Below are positions 18,669 through 28,202 of a stretch of DNA of 64,000 nt, in pieces. The notes beneath the pieces were generated by a model. It saw only the letters and a list, made by a program, of their open reading frames with translations, did no database searches and had not been told where the DNA came from. Made by a program: the position numbers and the translations under genes. The first letter of the stretch is position 1. The number at the start of each line of letters is the position of its first letter. Source of the DNA: Neorhizobium galegae (GTDB taxonomy: Bacteria; Pseudomonadota; Alphaproteobacteria; Rhizobiales; Rhizobiaceae); NCBI RefSeq assembly GCF_017877055.1, contig NZ_JAGIPG010000001.1:2104923-2168922 (forward strand). Direction: 5' to 3'.

Positions 18669-19886
18669 CTAGCGCAAATCCGGAGTCTGGTCAAACAGCT
18701 CCCCATGCGCCTTGATCGCAAACGTGTCTGTCATTCCCGCGAGATAATCGCCCACGTGGCGCGCCCTCGCCGTCTCGCCGAGCCCGGCAATATGGTTGAC
18801 CCAATAGTGGCTGCGCATCAGCGACGGATCGTTCATATAGGCGCTGAAGAGATCCGTGACGATCTGGGAAGCGCCGGCGCGAATGCGCATGATGTCCGGA
18901 TGCCGGTAAATGCGCGAGAACAGCAGCTTCTTGATGCAACGGTCGGTCTCGGCCATCTCCCCAGAGAACGTGGCGATGACATGCCCCGCGGCACGGACGT
19001 CGTCGGCGCTCCGCGGTTCCACCTTGCTCAGATTGTGCTGTGCAACGTCGATGACGTCCTCGACCATATGAGTGATCTGCCGACGCATGATCTCGTGGGC
19101 AAACCGGCTCGGCTCCAGATGCGGATAGCGTGCCCTCACCTCCGCCATCAGCCTGGCGAGGAACGGGACTTCCTCCAGCATCTCGAAGGTCAGCAGGCCG
19201 GAGCGCAGGCCGTCGTCTATGTCATGGGTATTGTAGGCAATATCGTCGGCGATCGCCGCGACCTGCGCCTCAAGGCTGGCATAGCTTGCGAGCTCCAGAT
19301 CATGCAGTTCGCAGTAGTCGCGGATCGGCTGAGGCACCGGTCCGCGCGTCCCTTCACCAGCCTGGGTCAGGAGCGGGCCATTGTGCTTGACGAGGCCCTC
19401 CAGGCTTTCCCAGGTCAAGTTGAGCCCATCGAAATCCGCGTAACGGCGCTCCAGCTTGGTGACGATGCGCAGCGACTGGGCGTTGTGGTCGAAGCCGCCA
19501 TAGGGCTTCAGCATTTCATCCAGCGCATCTTCGCCGGTATGGCCGAACGGCGTGTGACCGAAGTCGTGGACCAGCGCCACGCCTTCGGCGAGATCCTCGT
19601 CGAGCTTCAGGGCGCGGGCAAGCGCCCGGGCGATCTGTGCCACTTCGACCGTGTGGGTGAGCCTTGTGCGGTAATGGTCACCGTCAGGGCTGATGAAGAC
19701 CTGTGTCTTGTGTTTCAGGCGCCGGAATGCGGTCGTGTGGACGATACGGTCGCGGTCGCGCTGGAATTCGGAGCGCGTCAGGCTGCCCTCCTCGGGAAAC
19801 AGCCGGCCTCGGGATGCCCAGGGATTGGCGGCATAGACCGCCCGCTCGCCACTGCCGAAACCCAGCGCCCTGGTATCGATCGTCAT
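18669..19886 (-). CDS. dgt: dGTPase-like HD-domain triphosphohydrolase
   Basis: A 405-residue deoxyguanosinetriphosphate triphosphohydrolase-like protein, which cleaves dNTPs to deoxynucleoside and tripolyphosphate and limits dNTP pools. The HD metal site is visible as [19 protein letters not shown] (His) and [19 protein letters not shown] (His-Asp); [11 protein letters not shown] and the later [14 protein letters not shown], with a second Asp pair, complete the family pattern. It is divergent from erpA, sharing a 136-base promoter region. Confidence 0.93.
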   Translation of the reverse strand: MTIDTRALGFGSGERAVYAANPWASRGRLFPEEGSLTRSEFQRDRDRIVHTTAFRRLKHKTQVFISPDGDHYRTRLTHTVEVAQIARALARALKLDEDLAEGVALVHDFGHTPFGHTGEDALDEMLKPYGGFDHNAQSLRIVTKLERRYADFDGLNLTWESLEGLVKHNGPLLTQAGEGTRGPVPQPIRDYCELHDLELASYASLEAQVAAIADDIAYNTHDIDDGLRSGLLTFEMLEEVPFLARLMAEVRARYPHLEPSRFAHEIMRRQITHMVEDVIDVAQHNLSKVEPRSADDVRAAGHVIATFSGEMAETDRCIKKLLFSRIYRHPDIMRIRAGASQIVTDLFSAYMNDPSLMRSHYWVNHIAGLGETARARHVGDYLAGMTDTFAIKAHGELFDQTPDLR

Positions 19887-20022
19887 GCCGTCACCTGTTT
19901 GTTCATCCGCAGCCTGCCGCCCATTGACGTGCCGTTCACGTCTTCATACCTATAGTGAAGCTGTGCGCAATGCCGGTGACAGGAATCTCTCCGGGCCTTG
20001 AACCCGGCAGGAGGCGGATCAT

Positions 20023-20352
20023 ATGGAAACCAATGTAACTCTATCGAATGCGGCGGCCAAGCGCATCGCCGAAATCGTCGGCAACGAAGCCGGCAAGCAG
20101 GCGCTGCGCGTCTCGGTCGAAGGCGGCGGCTGTTCCGGCTTCTCCTACAAGTTCGATCTCGCCGAAGCACCTGGAGACGACGACGTGGTGATCGCCAATG
20201 GCGATGCCAAGGTGCTGATCGACAGCCTCTCGCTGGTCTACATGGCGGGTTCCGAGATCGACTTCGTCGATAACCTGCTCGGGCAGTCCTTCCAGATCAA
20301 GAACCCGAACGCGGTCGCCAGCTGCGGCTGCGGCACCAGTTTCTCGATCTGA
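20023..20352 (+). CDS. erpA: ErpA, iron-sulfur cluster insertion protein
   Basis: A 109-residue A-type carrier that hands Fe-S clusters to apo-proteins. The three ligand cysteines are in GGGCSGFSYKF and the C-terminal SCGCGTSFSI. AGGAGG precedes the start at the right spacing. It is divergent from dgt, 84 bases upstream of xthA. Confidence 0.94.
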   Translation: METNVTLSNAAAKRIAEIVGNEAGKQALRVSVEGGGCSGFSYKFDLAEAPGDDDVVIANGDAKVLIDSLSLVYMAGSEIDFVDNLLGQSFQIKNPNAVASCGCGTSFSI

Positions 20353-20386
20353 TAACATCTGCTCCTACGCACTTCGCCCTTCCCAA

Positions 20387-20415
20387 CGCTTCCTCTTTCG
20401 CTAAAAGAGGAAGCG
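20387..20415. terminator. 11-base perfect stem-loop between erpA and xthA
   Basis: CGCTTCCTCTT (20387-20397) and AAGAGGAAGCG (20405-20415) pair perfectly around a 7-base loop. It lies after erpA and 21 bases before the xthA start. There is no T-run, so it may be a processing or stabilising stem, or an attenuator, more than a classical terminator. Confidence 0.5.
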
Positions 20416-20436
20416 AACAGTGGGAGGCAAGGGCCG

Positions 20437-21240
20437 ATGAAGATCGCCACCTGGAACATCAACGGCGTCAAGGCGCGGATCGACAACCTGCGCCAGTGGC
20501 TGGCCGATTCCTCCCCGGACATCGTCTGCCTGCAGGAAATCAAGTCCGTCGACGAAACCTTCCCGCGGCTCGAGATCGAGGCGCTTGGCTATCACGTCGA
20601 GACCCACGGCCAGAAGGGGTTCAACGGCGTCGCCTTGCTGTCGAAGAGCAAGCCGGACGAGGTGATGCGCGGCCTGCCGGGCGGTGAAGGCCCGGACGGA
20701 CAGGCGGACGAGCAGTCGCGTTATATCGAAGGTGTGTTTTCGATACCGGGCGGCGCGATCCGCGTAGCCTCCATCTATCTGCCGAACGGCAATCCCGCTG
20801 ACGATCCGGTCAAATACCCCTACAAGCTCGCCTGGATGGAACGTCTGCGCCTGCATGCGCAGAACTGCCTTCTCCTCGAAGAGCCACTGATCCTAGCCGG
20901 CGACTACAATGTCATTCCCGAGCCGCACGACTGCTTCGACCCGGCGGTGTGGGCGACGGACGCGCTTTTCCTGCCGCAGACCCGCGCCGCCTTCCGGCGC
21001 CTGGAAAACCTCGGCCTCGTCGATGCCGTGCGCGCCACGACGGATGCGACCAAGCTCTATTCGTTCTGGGATTACCAGGCCGGCGCCTGGCAGAAGAACA
21101 ACGGCATCCGCATCGACCATCTCCTGTTATCGGCAGAAGCCGCCGACAGGCTGAAGTCCACGGCGATCGAGAAACATGTCCGGGCCTGGGAAAAGCCGTC
21201 GGACCACGTCCCCGTCATTGGTGTGTTCGATTTTAGCTGA
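20437..21240 (+). CDS. xthA: Exodeoxyribonuclease III (AP endonuclease)
   Basis: A 267-residue Mg-dependent endonuclease/exonuclease/phosphatase-fold enzyme for abasic-site repair. Motifs: MKIATWNINGVKARID (Asn), LQEIKSVDETFP (catalytic Glu), LAGDYNVIPEPHD (Asp/Asn), and IRIDHLLLS ... KPSDHVPVIG (Asp-His pair). The length is standard. It converges with exoR; the stops are 27 bases apart. Confidence 0.95.
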   Translation: MKIATWNINGVKARIDNLRQWLADSSPDIVCLQEIKSVDETFPRLEIEALGYHVETHGQKGFNGVALLSKSKPDEVMRGLPGGEGPDGQADEQSRYIEGVFSIPGGAIRVASIYLPNGNPADDPVKYPYKLAWMERLRLHAQNCLLLEEPLILAGDYNVIPEPHDCFDPAVWATDALFLPQTRAAFRRLENLGLVDAVRATTDATKLYSFWDYQAGAWQKNNGIRIDHLLLSAEAADRLKSTAIEKHVRAWEKPSDHVPVIGVFDFS

Positions 21241-21267
21241 CCGTCAAGAATAACGGCGAGGCGTCGG

Positions 21268-22062
21268 TTATTCGACGCCTCGGGCGAATTCCTGAGACAG
21301 GGCGACCGCGCCGCGGCGATCCTCTTCGCCGACGACGGAAAATGCCTGTTCCTGCAATTGCTGCATCCAGATGCATTCCTTGGCGGTGCACTTGTCGAGT
21401 GCTGCCGTCATGAAGGCCAGCCCCCGCACCGTCTGGCCTTCCTGGAAGAGAACGTTGCCGAAAACCGACATGGCGCCCGCATGGCCGCTCTTGCGGGCCT
21501 GGTTCAGCCATTTCTTCGCCTGCTGGATATTGGCGGTACCGCCCTCGCCAGCGAGAATCATCCGGGCAAGCTGGAACTGCGCCTCCGCCACGCCGAATGT
21601 GGATGCCGCCTGGAAATAGAGCTGGCGGGCCTGCGACAGATCGGGCTTAACCGGGCTGCCGGGAATGCCGCGGCGATAATAGTTGGCGAGCGACAGAAGC
21701 GCGTTGATAAAGAAGCCAGTATCCTCCGAACCGGGTTCCACGCCCTGTGCAGCGATCTCGTTATAAATCTTGAAGGCCTCGAAATCGTCCTTCGCGACGC
21801 CGTCGCCATAGGCGTACATATTGGCAAGCGCCCAGCGCGAACCGGTATGGCCTTTTTCGGCGGCGTAGCGATAGGCTTCGACCGCGTCTTCCTTCTGGCC
21901 GTTCTTATAGGCCTTGAAGCCGAACTTGAAGAGGTCGAAGGGACCTGATTCCTTGGTCACGCCGGACTTGATATCGAAGGCCGCCGCCGATCCCGCCAAA
22001 ATCGAGGCGAGCGACGCTCCAAGAAGCAATACTCTCATGGATCCGATCTCAGACTTCGGCAT
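21268..22062 (-). CDS. exoR: ExoR, periplasmic repressor of exopolysaccharide synthesis
   Basis: A 264-residue exported protein with a signal peptide (MRVLLLGASLASILAGSAAAFD) and Sel1-like repeats such as AEKGHTGSRWALANMYAYGDG and FGVAEAQFQLARMILAGEGG. In Sinorhizobium and Agrobacterium, ExoR binds the sensor ExoS/ChvG in the periplasm and restrains the ChvI response regulator, which controls succinoglycan, motility and acid-induced genes; proteolysis of ExoR releases the brake. Starts at 22062 (MPKSEIG) and 22038 (MRVLLL) are both possible. Ribosome binding sites are weak for both. Confidence 0.92.
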   Translation of the reverse strand: MPKSEIGSMRVLLLGASLASILAGSAAAFDIKSGVTKESGPFDLFKFGFKAYKNGQKEDAVEAYRYAAEKGHTGSRWALANMYAYGDGVAKDDFEAFKIYNEIAAQGVEPGSEDTGFFINALLSLANYYRRGIPGSPVKPDLSQARQLYFQAASTFGVAEAQFQLARMILAGEGGTANIQQAKKWLNQARKSGHAGAMSVFGNVLFQEGQTVRGLAFMTAALDKCTAKECIWMQQLQEQAFSVVGEEDRRGAVALSQEFARGVE

Positions 22063-22511
22063 TTCAGTTTCTTTCACTCCGCGCGCGACTACCCGCCGCA
22101 GCCCGAGCATAGCCCGCTGCCGGAAAAAGGTTCGTCCGGGGATATCCCGTGCCTGCTCCTCCCGAGAGACGAATGAAACTGTAGCCGCCGTTTTCGGCAA
22201 GACTAGGACCCAGAACCGCAGCAATTGCGGCAGGACAGGACGGCATCACAATCCGCCTGCCTGAGCGCAAAAAGCCCGGCTTTTCATAAAGAAACCCGCC
22301 CATGATACTCCAATTACGCGCCCCGCCCCCGCGTTCCGCGCCTGTTCATCCTCTATCGCTGCTCCCCGTTTGTGGCGGGAAGTGGACAGAAACGCCCCTC
22401 GCAAGGCCCCTGATAATAGTCTCGAAAAAGTGTTGCTAAATCGTCACAAGACAGGAAATCAAAAATGGGAATTCCAACGCATATAACGATGCGGGAAACG
22501 TCCCAACCAAC
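22063..22511. other. Intergenic region upstream of exoR; no gene seen
   Basis: About 450 bases with no supportable reading frame. It should contain the exoR promoter on the minus strand. An A-run plus short hairpin (AAAAAGCCCGGCTTTT near 22270) could stop a transcript, and a small RNA cannot be excluded by eye. Confidence 0.4.
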
Positions 22512-22560
22512 AAAAAATCGGCGCCGGACAGGATAGTTCACTATCCATCACCGGCGCCGA
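22512..22560 (-). terminator. Strong nested-hairpin terminator of the fadL-like gene
   Basis: Outer stem TCGGCGCCGG / CCGGCGCCGA is perfect over 10 bases (22518-22527 and 22551-22560), and inside it a second stem GGATAG / CTATCC forms. On the minus strand it is followed by TTTTTTG. It begins 15 bases after the stop of the porin gene. Confidence 0.85.
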
Positions 22561-22575
22561 ATTTGATCTCGAATT

Positions 22576-23721
22576 TTAGAACTTCACATTGTAGCTGGCG
22601 GTCAGCGCATATGCCCAGTCACCATCCGCCGTGGCGTTGAAGCTTGCACCCTTCGCGGTCGACTGGCTGCCGGACGTGAGATAGCTTACGCCGCCACCGA
22701 CTCGAAGCTGGCCCGGACCACAATCGATAGCCGCGCCGACGCCGACCGTCCAAGTGTCGGTCATGATGTCTGCGCCGCTGCCCACGCCCTTGTCCCAGCG
22801 CACATTCAGGGTACCGGCAATCTTGTCGGTGAACTTGTGGCCGACGCCGCCCGTAATGGTCCAGCCGTCACGCCAATTATAGACGTCCTGACGGTCGCCC
22901 AGAATGTTGATGTTGTAGTTCAAGGTCTTAAGGACACTCCAATCGGTCCACTCCACAGAGCCGTAGACCAGCCAACCGGGCGCAATGCCGCTTTGCAGAT
23001 TGAGCTTCAGCGATTGGGGCAAAGTGCCATAGCCGCTTGCATCAACAACTGCCGGAAAAAGGGGAAGCACCGCCGGATTGCGCGTGAAATCGCCATCGGC
23101 CTCATGTTTGATTTCAGACCGATACATGAGCTGCGCCCGGAGCGCATATTCCGGGATGTCATAACCGATGCCCAATCGGTAGCCGAATGCGGAATCGTCC
23201 TGCAGCCTCAGCGTTCCGATATTCGCAACCGCTTCGTAGTCGAAATCCTGCATGAAACCGCCGCCGATGAAATGCAGCCGCCCCTTACCGAGTTCGAAAC
23301 TGACATCGCACGTGCCGCCATACTCATTAGTATGGAATTTCTTGCTGCTATAAGCGGTGGGCGGCGTCGCTGCCGCGTCGGCAGCCTGGGCCTGAGCGCC
23401 GTATTTCGAATCGCCGCCAAACGGTCTTGTGTAAGTGAATGCGCAGGCGAACATGTCCGACAGACGTCCCATGACCGCGATATCAGGAATGAAGTACTCC
23501 TGGGAGAAATGGCTGTCGGAAGAACTTGCACCGTTAATCGTGTCGAATTTCCGATGCGGGTTTACATAGATTACCCCGGCTTCGGCCGCGCCGTTGCTCC
23601 TCTCGTAGAGGATGTCCGTACTCGCCTCGCCCCACGAAAAACCACCTGCATGGGCCTGAGTTTGTCCAAAGCCAGCTGCGGTAAGAGCTAGGAGGCCCCT
23701 CGTAATTATTTTGCTTACCAT
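22576..23721 (-). CDS. OmpP1/FadL-family outer membrane transporter
   Basis: A 381-residue beta-barrel protein, likely taking up long-chain fatty acids or other hydrophobic compounds. ATG at 23721 (MVSKIITRG) follows GGGAG; a signal peptide ends near AHAGGFSWGEAS, which is the short Gly-rich N terminus typical of FadL relatives. The chain ends in the aromatic residue expected of outer-membrane barrels (YNVKF). It is monocistronic, with its own terminator and an AT-rich upstream region, and is flanked by core genes on both sides. Confidence 0.85.
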   Translation of the reverse strand: MVSKIITRGLLALTAAGFGQTQAHAGGFSWGEASTDILYERSNGAAEAGVIYVNPHRKFDTINGASSSDSHFSQEYFIPDIAVMGRLSDMFACAFTYTRPFGGDSKYGAQAQAADAAATPPTAYSSKKFHTNEYGGTCDVSFELGKGRLHFIGGGFMQDFDYEAVANIGTLRLQDDSAFGYRLGIGYDIPEYALRAQLMYRSEIKHEADGDFTRNPAVLPLFPAVVDASGYGTLPQSLKLNLQSGIAPGWLVYGSVEWTDWSVLKTLNYNINILGDRQDVYNWRDGWTITGGVGHKFTDKIAGTLNVRWDKGVGSGADIMTDTWTVGVGAAIDCGPGQLRVGGGVSYLTSGSQSTAKGASFNATADGDWAYALTASYNVKF

Positions 23722-24083
23722 AAAATCTCCCACTCCCTGGTAAGTGACCGAAATCACCCTAGATGGTTCGCTCCGATTGACAACTTTCGGCTCTTCGGCG
23801 TATCGCGGCGCAAACGTGTCGCGGATTTACGTAAGCAAACCAGGAACCGGGGCTCCGGTGCCGATTTCGGCACAAAATTACTCCTTTACCCTTAATTCCA
23901 TCGTTAGAATTAGAATTTTATTATTTCCAGCTGCCCATCTGTGTCAATGCGGCAACAATGCGGCTTTCTGCAGGTTAGCAGTTGCACACACGGGAATTTC
24001 GGCCAACAAACGGTTGTAAAACGGGAAGCGCCGCGTCCGTTTCCGGCGCGGCGCGTTGTCGCACTGAGTCACGGTAAAGACGG
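23722..24083. promoter_or_regulatory. AT-rich promoter region of the porin gene and 3' hairpin of valS
   Basis: These 362 bases carry no gene. The part at 23870-23940 is strikingly AT-rich (several TTAGAATT-like words) and is the likely control region of the porin gene. At 24028-24035 and 24047-24054 an 8-base perfect stem GCGCCGCG / CGCGGCGC lies behind the valS stop; on the minus strand a short GTTTT follows some bases later, so it may serve as the valS terminator. Confidence 0.5.
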
Positions 24084-26915
24084 TCAGCCGGCTTCGCTGA
24101 TGCGCAGGAGAGCGGTCTTCAGGTTCGCCATCTGAACTTCCAGTTCGGCGAAGCGTTCGCGCTCTGCCGCAACCACCTCGGGATCGGCATTGGCGACGAA
24201 CTTCTCGTTGGCCAGTTTCTTGCCGATACGGTCCATCTCGGCCTCAGTCTTGCCGACTGCCTTCTCGATGCGCGCCTTCTCGGCCACGAGGTCGATCAGA
24301 TTGCCGAGCGGCAGGCAGGCTGTTGCCTCGCCTACGACGATCTGGGCTGAACCCTTCGGCGCTGCGTCGGCAAGCTCGATGGTCTCCACGCGCGCAAGGC
24401 GGCGGACGGCCGCCTCGTGACGGCGCAGACGCGCCTGGGTCAACTCATTGGCGCCGACGACGACCAGCGGCGCAACGGCCGATGGCGGCACGTTCATCTC
24501 GGCGCGGGCCGAACGCAGGCCGGTGACGAGGTCGACCAGCCAGTTGATCTCTTCCGCAGCCGCCTGATCGGCGAATTCCGGCGCCGGCCAATCGGCGTGG
24601 CAAAGCAGGCCGTCGCGCGTTTCGGTATGGGCCCAGAGCTCTTCCGTCATGAACGGCATGAACGGATGCAGGAGCTTGTAGGTTTCTTCCAGCACGTAGG
24701 CCGCACAGGCCTGGGCCTCCGCCTTGGCCTTCTCGTCCTCGCTCGCGAAAATCGGCTTCAGGAGTTCCAGATACCAATCGCAGACCTGGTTCCAGACGAA
24801 ACGGTAGAGCGAACCCGCCGCCTCGTTGAACCGCTGGGTCTCGATCGCCTCAGTGACGTCGCGGATGGTCTCGGAAAGCTCCGTCAGTATCCAGCGGTTG
24901 ACGGTGAGCGCCGTCGCCTCCGGCAGGAAGGCCGGATCGCGCTTGACACCGTTCATCTCGGCAAAGCGGGTGGCGTTCCAGAGCTTGGTGCCGAAATTGC
25001 GGTAACCGGCGATGCGGGCCGGATCGAGCTTCACGTCGCGGCCCTGGGCAGCCATGATCGCCAGGGTGAAACGTAGCGCGTCGGCGCCGTATTCGTCGAT
25101 CAGGTCGAGCGGGTCGATGACGTTGCCCTTCGACTTCGACATCTTCTGACCGTTCTTGTCGCGAACGAGCGCGTGAATGTAGATCGTATGGAAGGGTTCG
25201 ACCGGATTGCCGTCCTCATCCTTCATGAAATGCAGGCCCATCTGCATCATGCGAACGACCCAGAAGGGTATGATGTCGAAACCGGTGACGAGAACGCTCG
25301 TGGGATAATACCGCTTGAGTTCCGGGGTGTTTTCCGGCCATCCCAGCGTCGAGAACGGCCAGAGCGCCGACGAGAACCAGGTGTCGAGCACGTCTTCATC
25401 GCGGATGAGGATCTCGCCCGGCTTGAAATTCTCCAGAAGATCTTCAACGAGGGCCTTCATCGGTCCTTCATGCGACAGATAGTGCTGGATGGCGGCTTGC
25501 AGCGCCTCCTCCTCGGTCTTTTCCACGAAGACCTGACCGTCCGGACCATACCAGGCCGGAATCTGGTGTCCCCACCACAGCTGGCGCGATATGCACCAGG
25601 GCTGAATGTTTTCCATCCACTGGAAGTAGGTGTTTTCCCAGTTTTTCGGAACGAACTTGGTGCGGCCTTCGCGAACCGAGGCGATCGCCGGCTGGGCAAG
25701 CGTCTTGTTGTCCACCCACCATTGTTCGGTGAGGCGCGGTTCGATCGGCACGCCGCCACGGTCGCCATGCGGCACCATGTGCTTGTGCGGCTCGATCTTG
25801 TCGAGCAGGCCTGCTTCCTCGAATATCTCGACGATGATCTTGCGGGCCGTGAAGCGATCCTGGCCTTCGAGCCGATCCCAGGCGCCATGCAGTGCCGCCG
25901 GATTATCTAGGCCTTCGAGGAAATCCTCGTTATCCTTGATGGTGACGGTGCCGTCGATATCGAGGATATTGATCCGGCGCAGGCCTGCACGCTTGCCGAC
26001 TTCGAAGTCGTTGAAGTCGTGCGCCGGCGTGATCTTGACCGCACCGCTACCAGCCGTCGGATCGGCGTATTCGTCCGCGACGATCGGAATCCTGCGGCCG
26101 ACGATCGGCAGGATGACATGTTTGCCGACGATCGATTTGTAGCGATCGTCATCCGGATTCACCGCAATGCCTGTATCGCCGAGCATGGTTTCGGGACGCG
26201 TCGTCGCGACGACGATATAGTCACGCGTCTCGAATTCGGTCGCATTGCCATCCTCATCGAAGGTGACCGGATACTGATAGGTGACGCCCTCTTCCAGCGG
26301 GTAGCGCAGATGCCAGAGATTGCCCTTCACCTCGATCTGCTCGACTTCCATGTCGGAGATCGCCGTCAGCAGCTTCGGGTCCCAGTTGACGAGGCGCTTG
26401 TCCTTGTAGATCAGGCCCTGCTTGTAGAGCGTGACGAAAACCTCCAGGACAGCGGCCGACAGGCCCTCGTCCATGGTGAAACGTTCGCGCGACCAGTCGC
26501 AGGAGGCCCCGAGGCGCTTCAGCTGGTTGAAGATCAGGCCGCCGGATTCCGCCTTCCACTCCCAGACCTTGTCGACGAAGGCCTCACGGCCCATTTCGCG
26601 GCGGCCCGGAAGCTGGCGCTCCATCAACTGGCGCTCGACGACCATCTGGGTGGCGATGCCCGCATGGTCCATGCCCGGCTGCCACAACACGTCCTTGCCG
26701 CGCATGCGCTCGAAGCGGATCATGACGTCCTGCAGCGTGTTGTTGAGCGCGTGGCCCATGTGCAGCGAACCGGTCACGTTCGGCGGCGGGATCACGATCG
26801 TGAAGGGTTCCGCGCCCGGCTTGGCATTGACGCCGGCGCGGAAAGCGTCGGCCTCGTCCCAGGCCTTGGCGATCCTCGGTTCTACTTCTGCGGAATCATA
26901 GGTCTTTTCGAGCAT
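24084..26915 (-). CDS. valS: Valyl-tRNA synthetase
   Basis: A 943-residue class I synthetase with editing domain. HIGH motif: PPPNVTGSLHMGHALNNTLQD; KMSKS motif: KMSKSKGNVIDPLDLI. The C-terminal coiled coil is visible as IDLVAEKARIEKAVGKTEAEMDRIGKKL. ATG at 26915 (MLEKTYDSAEV) is the usual start; the frame continues upstream without a better one. It lies 120 bases after popZ on the same strand, separated by a terminator. Confidence 0.97.
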   Translation of the reverse strand: MLEKTYDSAEVEPRIAKAWDEADAFRAGVNAKPGAEPFTIVIPPPNVTGSLHMGHALNNTLQDVMIRFERMRGKDVLWQPGMDHAGIATQMVVERQLMERQLPGRREMGREAFVDKVWEWKAESGGLIFNQLKRLGASCDWSRERFTMDEGLSAAVLEVFVTLYKQGLIYKDKRLVNWDPKLLTAISDMEVEQIEVKGNLWHLRYPLEEGVTYQYPVTFDEDGNATEFETRDYIVVATTRPETMLGDTGIAVNPDDDRYKSIVGKHVILPIVGRRIPIVADEYADPTAGSGAVKITPAHDFNDFEVGKRAGLRRINILDIDGTVTIKDNEDFLEGLDNPAALHGAWDRLEGQDRFTARKIIVEIFEEAGLLDKIEPHKHMVPHGDRGGVPIEPRLTEQWWVDNKTLAQPAIASVREGRTKFVPKNWENTYFQWMENIQPWCISRQLWWGHQIPAWYGPDGQVFVEKTEEEALQAAIQHYLSHEGPMKALVEDLLENFKPGEILIRDEDVLDTWFSSALWPFSTLGWPENTPELKRYYPTSVLVTGFDIIPFWVVRMMQMGLHFMKDEDGNPVEPFHTIYIHALVRDKNGQKMSKSKGNVIDPLDLIDEYGADALRFTLAIMAAQGRDVKLDPARIAGYRNFGTKLWNATRFAEMNGVKRDPAFLPEATALTVNRWILTELSETIRDVTEAIETQRFNEAAGSLYRFVWNQVCDWYLELLKPIFASEDEKAKAEAQACAAYVLEETYKLLHPFMPFMTEELWAHTETRDGLLCHADWPAPEFADQAAAEEINWLVDLVTGLRSARAEMNVPPSAVAPLVVVGANELTQARLRRHEAAVRRLARVETIELADAAPKGSAQIVVGEATACLPLGNLIDLVAEKARIEKAVGKTEAEMDRIGKKLANEKFVANADPEVVAAERERFAELEVQMANLKTALLRISEAG

Positions 26916-26982
26916 TTCCTGACCCGTTTTTGTTCTTTGAGAGCTATCGGGGTGTAAATAGGATGGGGTGTTCCAAGTCAAT

Positions 26983-27010
26983 AAAAAAGCCGCCCCGTCA
27001 CCGGAGCGGC
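26983..27010 (-). terminator. Rho-independent terminator of popZ
   Basis: Stem GCCGCCCC / GGAGCGGC (26989-26996 and 27003-27010) with one mismatch; on the minus strand it is followed by TTTTTTATT. It starts 24 bases after the popZ stop. Confidence 0.8.
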
Positions 27011-27034
27011 CGTCTTGGTCGACCTCGGAACGGC

Positions 27035-27958
27035 TTAGCGGCGCGTGCCGCGGGACACGCGCTCGATTTCCTCGCGCACCAGTCGTTCGACCAGCGTCGG
27101 CAGGTTGTCGTCAAGCCATTCCTGCAGCATCGGGCGCAGCATGTCGCCGGCCATGTCTTCGAGCGAGCGGCGTTCCATGCCGTTGAACACCGAGGCGAGC
27201 TCGCTGAAGGATTTTGCGACCTGGGCGCCTGCCTCGGCGGACAGCAGGTTCGCGGTCTCCTCGATCTTGGCCGGCAGGCTGCGCGGGGCCGGTTCTGCGG
27301 CGAATTTCGGCTCAGGCTTCGGCTCAATCCTCGGTTCCGGCCGAACCGCCGTTTCAGCTCTGAGCGGGGCCGACAGCGGCGGGTCGAAGACCGGCATCAT
27401 GACGCGCTGAACCGGCTCCGGCTGTGGTGGTGCCACCGGCTGGGAAACCGGAGCGGCCTGCGTGACGGAGGCGGCATGGGCGACCGGTTCGCGGAATTCG
27501 GGCATGCGCGGCATCTGCGGACGAAGCGGAGCCGGTTCTTCCTGGCGTGTCACAGCCGCGGGCGAAGACGACTTCTGTGCCGAGGGGGACGGAGCCGGCG
27601 CAGTCGAGGCGGACGAAAGGCGCACCGCGCCGGTCTCCTGCTGGCGGGTCGAAGCGGCCCGGACCCTTGCGGCGACATCGGCGAGCGACAGGGTACGATC
27701 CTGCTGTGCCGTCTGTCCGGACGAGCCTGGCGCGTAGTTCATCGGCTCGCTGCGCGATGGCGCGCCGCGGTCATTGGCAGCCATCTCGGGAACAAAGCCA
27801 GTCTCTTCGCCGTCTTCCATCTCATCGTCGCCATAGACGGGGGGGAGCTGGCCGCTGAGCGCGTTCTCGGCATTCGGCTCATTGCTTTCAATGATCCGGC
27901 GAATGGACGCCAAGATTTCTTCCATGGAGGGTTCACGCGCTACATTTGGCTGAGCCAT
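27035..27958 (-). CDS. popZ: PopZ-like polar organising protein (DUF2497)
   Basis: A 307-residue protein with the PopZ layout: a conserved N-terminal helix (REPSMEEILASIRRIIESNE), a long acidic then Pro/Ala-rich disordered middle, and a C-terminal oligomerisation region (SLEDMAGDMLRPMLQEWLDDNLPTLVERLVREEIERVSRG). PopZ forms a polar matrix that anchors the chromosome origin and polar growth factors in Caulobacter and Agrobacterium. ATG at 27958 follows GGGGAT; 27964 is an alternative. It is upstream of valS. In the Brucella and rhizobial order I recall, tolC/bepC lies between popZ and the next pcm; it is absent here. Confidence 0.9.
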   Translation of the reverse strand: MAQPNVAREPSMEEILASIRRIIESNEPNAENALSGQLPPVYGDDEMEDGEETGFVPEMAANDRGAPSRSEPMNYAPGSSGQTAQQDRTLSLADVAARVRAASTRQQETGAVRLSSASTAPAPSPSAQKSSSPAAVTRQEEPAPLRPQMPRMPEFREPVAHAASVTQAAPVSQPVAPPQPEPVQRVMMPVFDPPLSAPLRAETAVRPEPRIEPKPEPKFAAEPAPRSLPAKIEETANLLSAEAGAQVAKSFSELASVFNGMERRSLEDMAGDMLRPMLQEWLDDNLPTLVERLVREEIERVSRGTRR

Positions 27959-28168
27959 TTTCATCCCCGCTGTTACCGGCACTCGAGTCGGCCCCGTGGA
28001 GGGTGAACCGAATCGACGTTACTCTAAGGTGTTGGGGGGGCTGGAAACAATGACAAGTGCCCCAGGCTTCCTACCGATACACAGTTTTGTTGGCGTTGTG
28101 AATCCCGTAAGTCACACTTGCCGGAAACAGGTGACACTGGCGTGAAATAAACAGATAGCACTGCCGGA
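27959..28168. promoter_or_regulatory. popZ upstream region with a repeated TGCCGGAAAC word
   Basis: No gene is visible in these 210 bases. The word CACTTGCCGGAAAC and the close copy CACTGCCGGAAAC occur about 45 bases apart near 28112-28170, with GTGACACT between them. The function is unknown. It is the slot where tolC is expected from conserved gene order. Confidence 0.4.
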
Positions 28169-28202
28169 AACGACAAAGGGGCCGCAAGGCCCCTTTGTCG
28201 TT
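28169..28202 (-). terminator. 15-base perfect inverted repeat after the second pcm gene
   Basis: AACGACAAAGGGGCC (28169-28183) and GGCCCCTTTGTCGTT (28188-28202) form a perfect stem with a GCAA tetraloop, 26 bases after the pcm-like stop. There is no long T-run outside the stem, but the lower stem is A/T-rich. A terminator is the likely role. Confidence 0.7.

Noticed and set aside
28100..28170. The TGCCGGAAAC repeats as a CRISPR or insertion-sequence end
   Set aside because: Only two copies with imperfect spacing, no spacer pattern, no transposase nearby and no target duplication.
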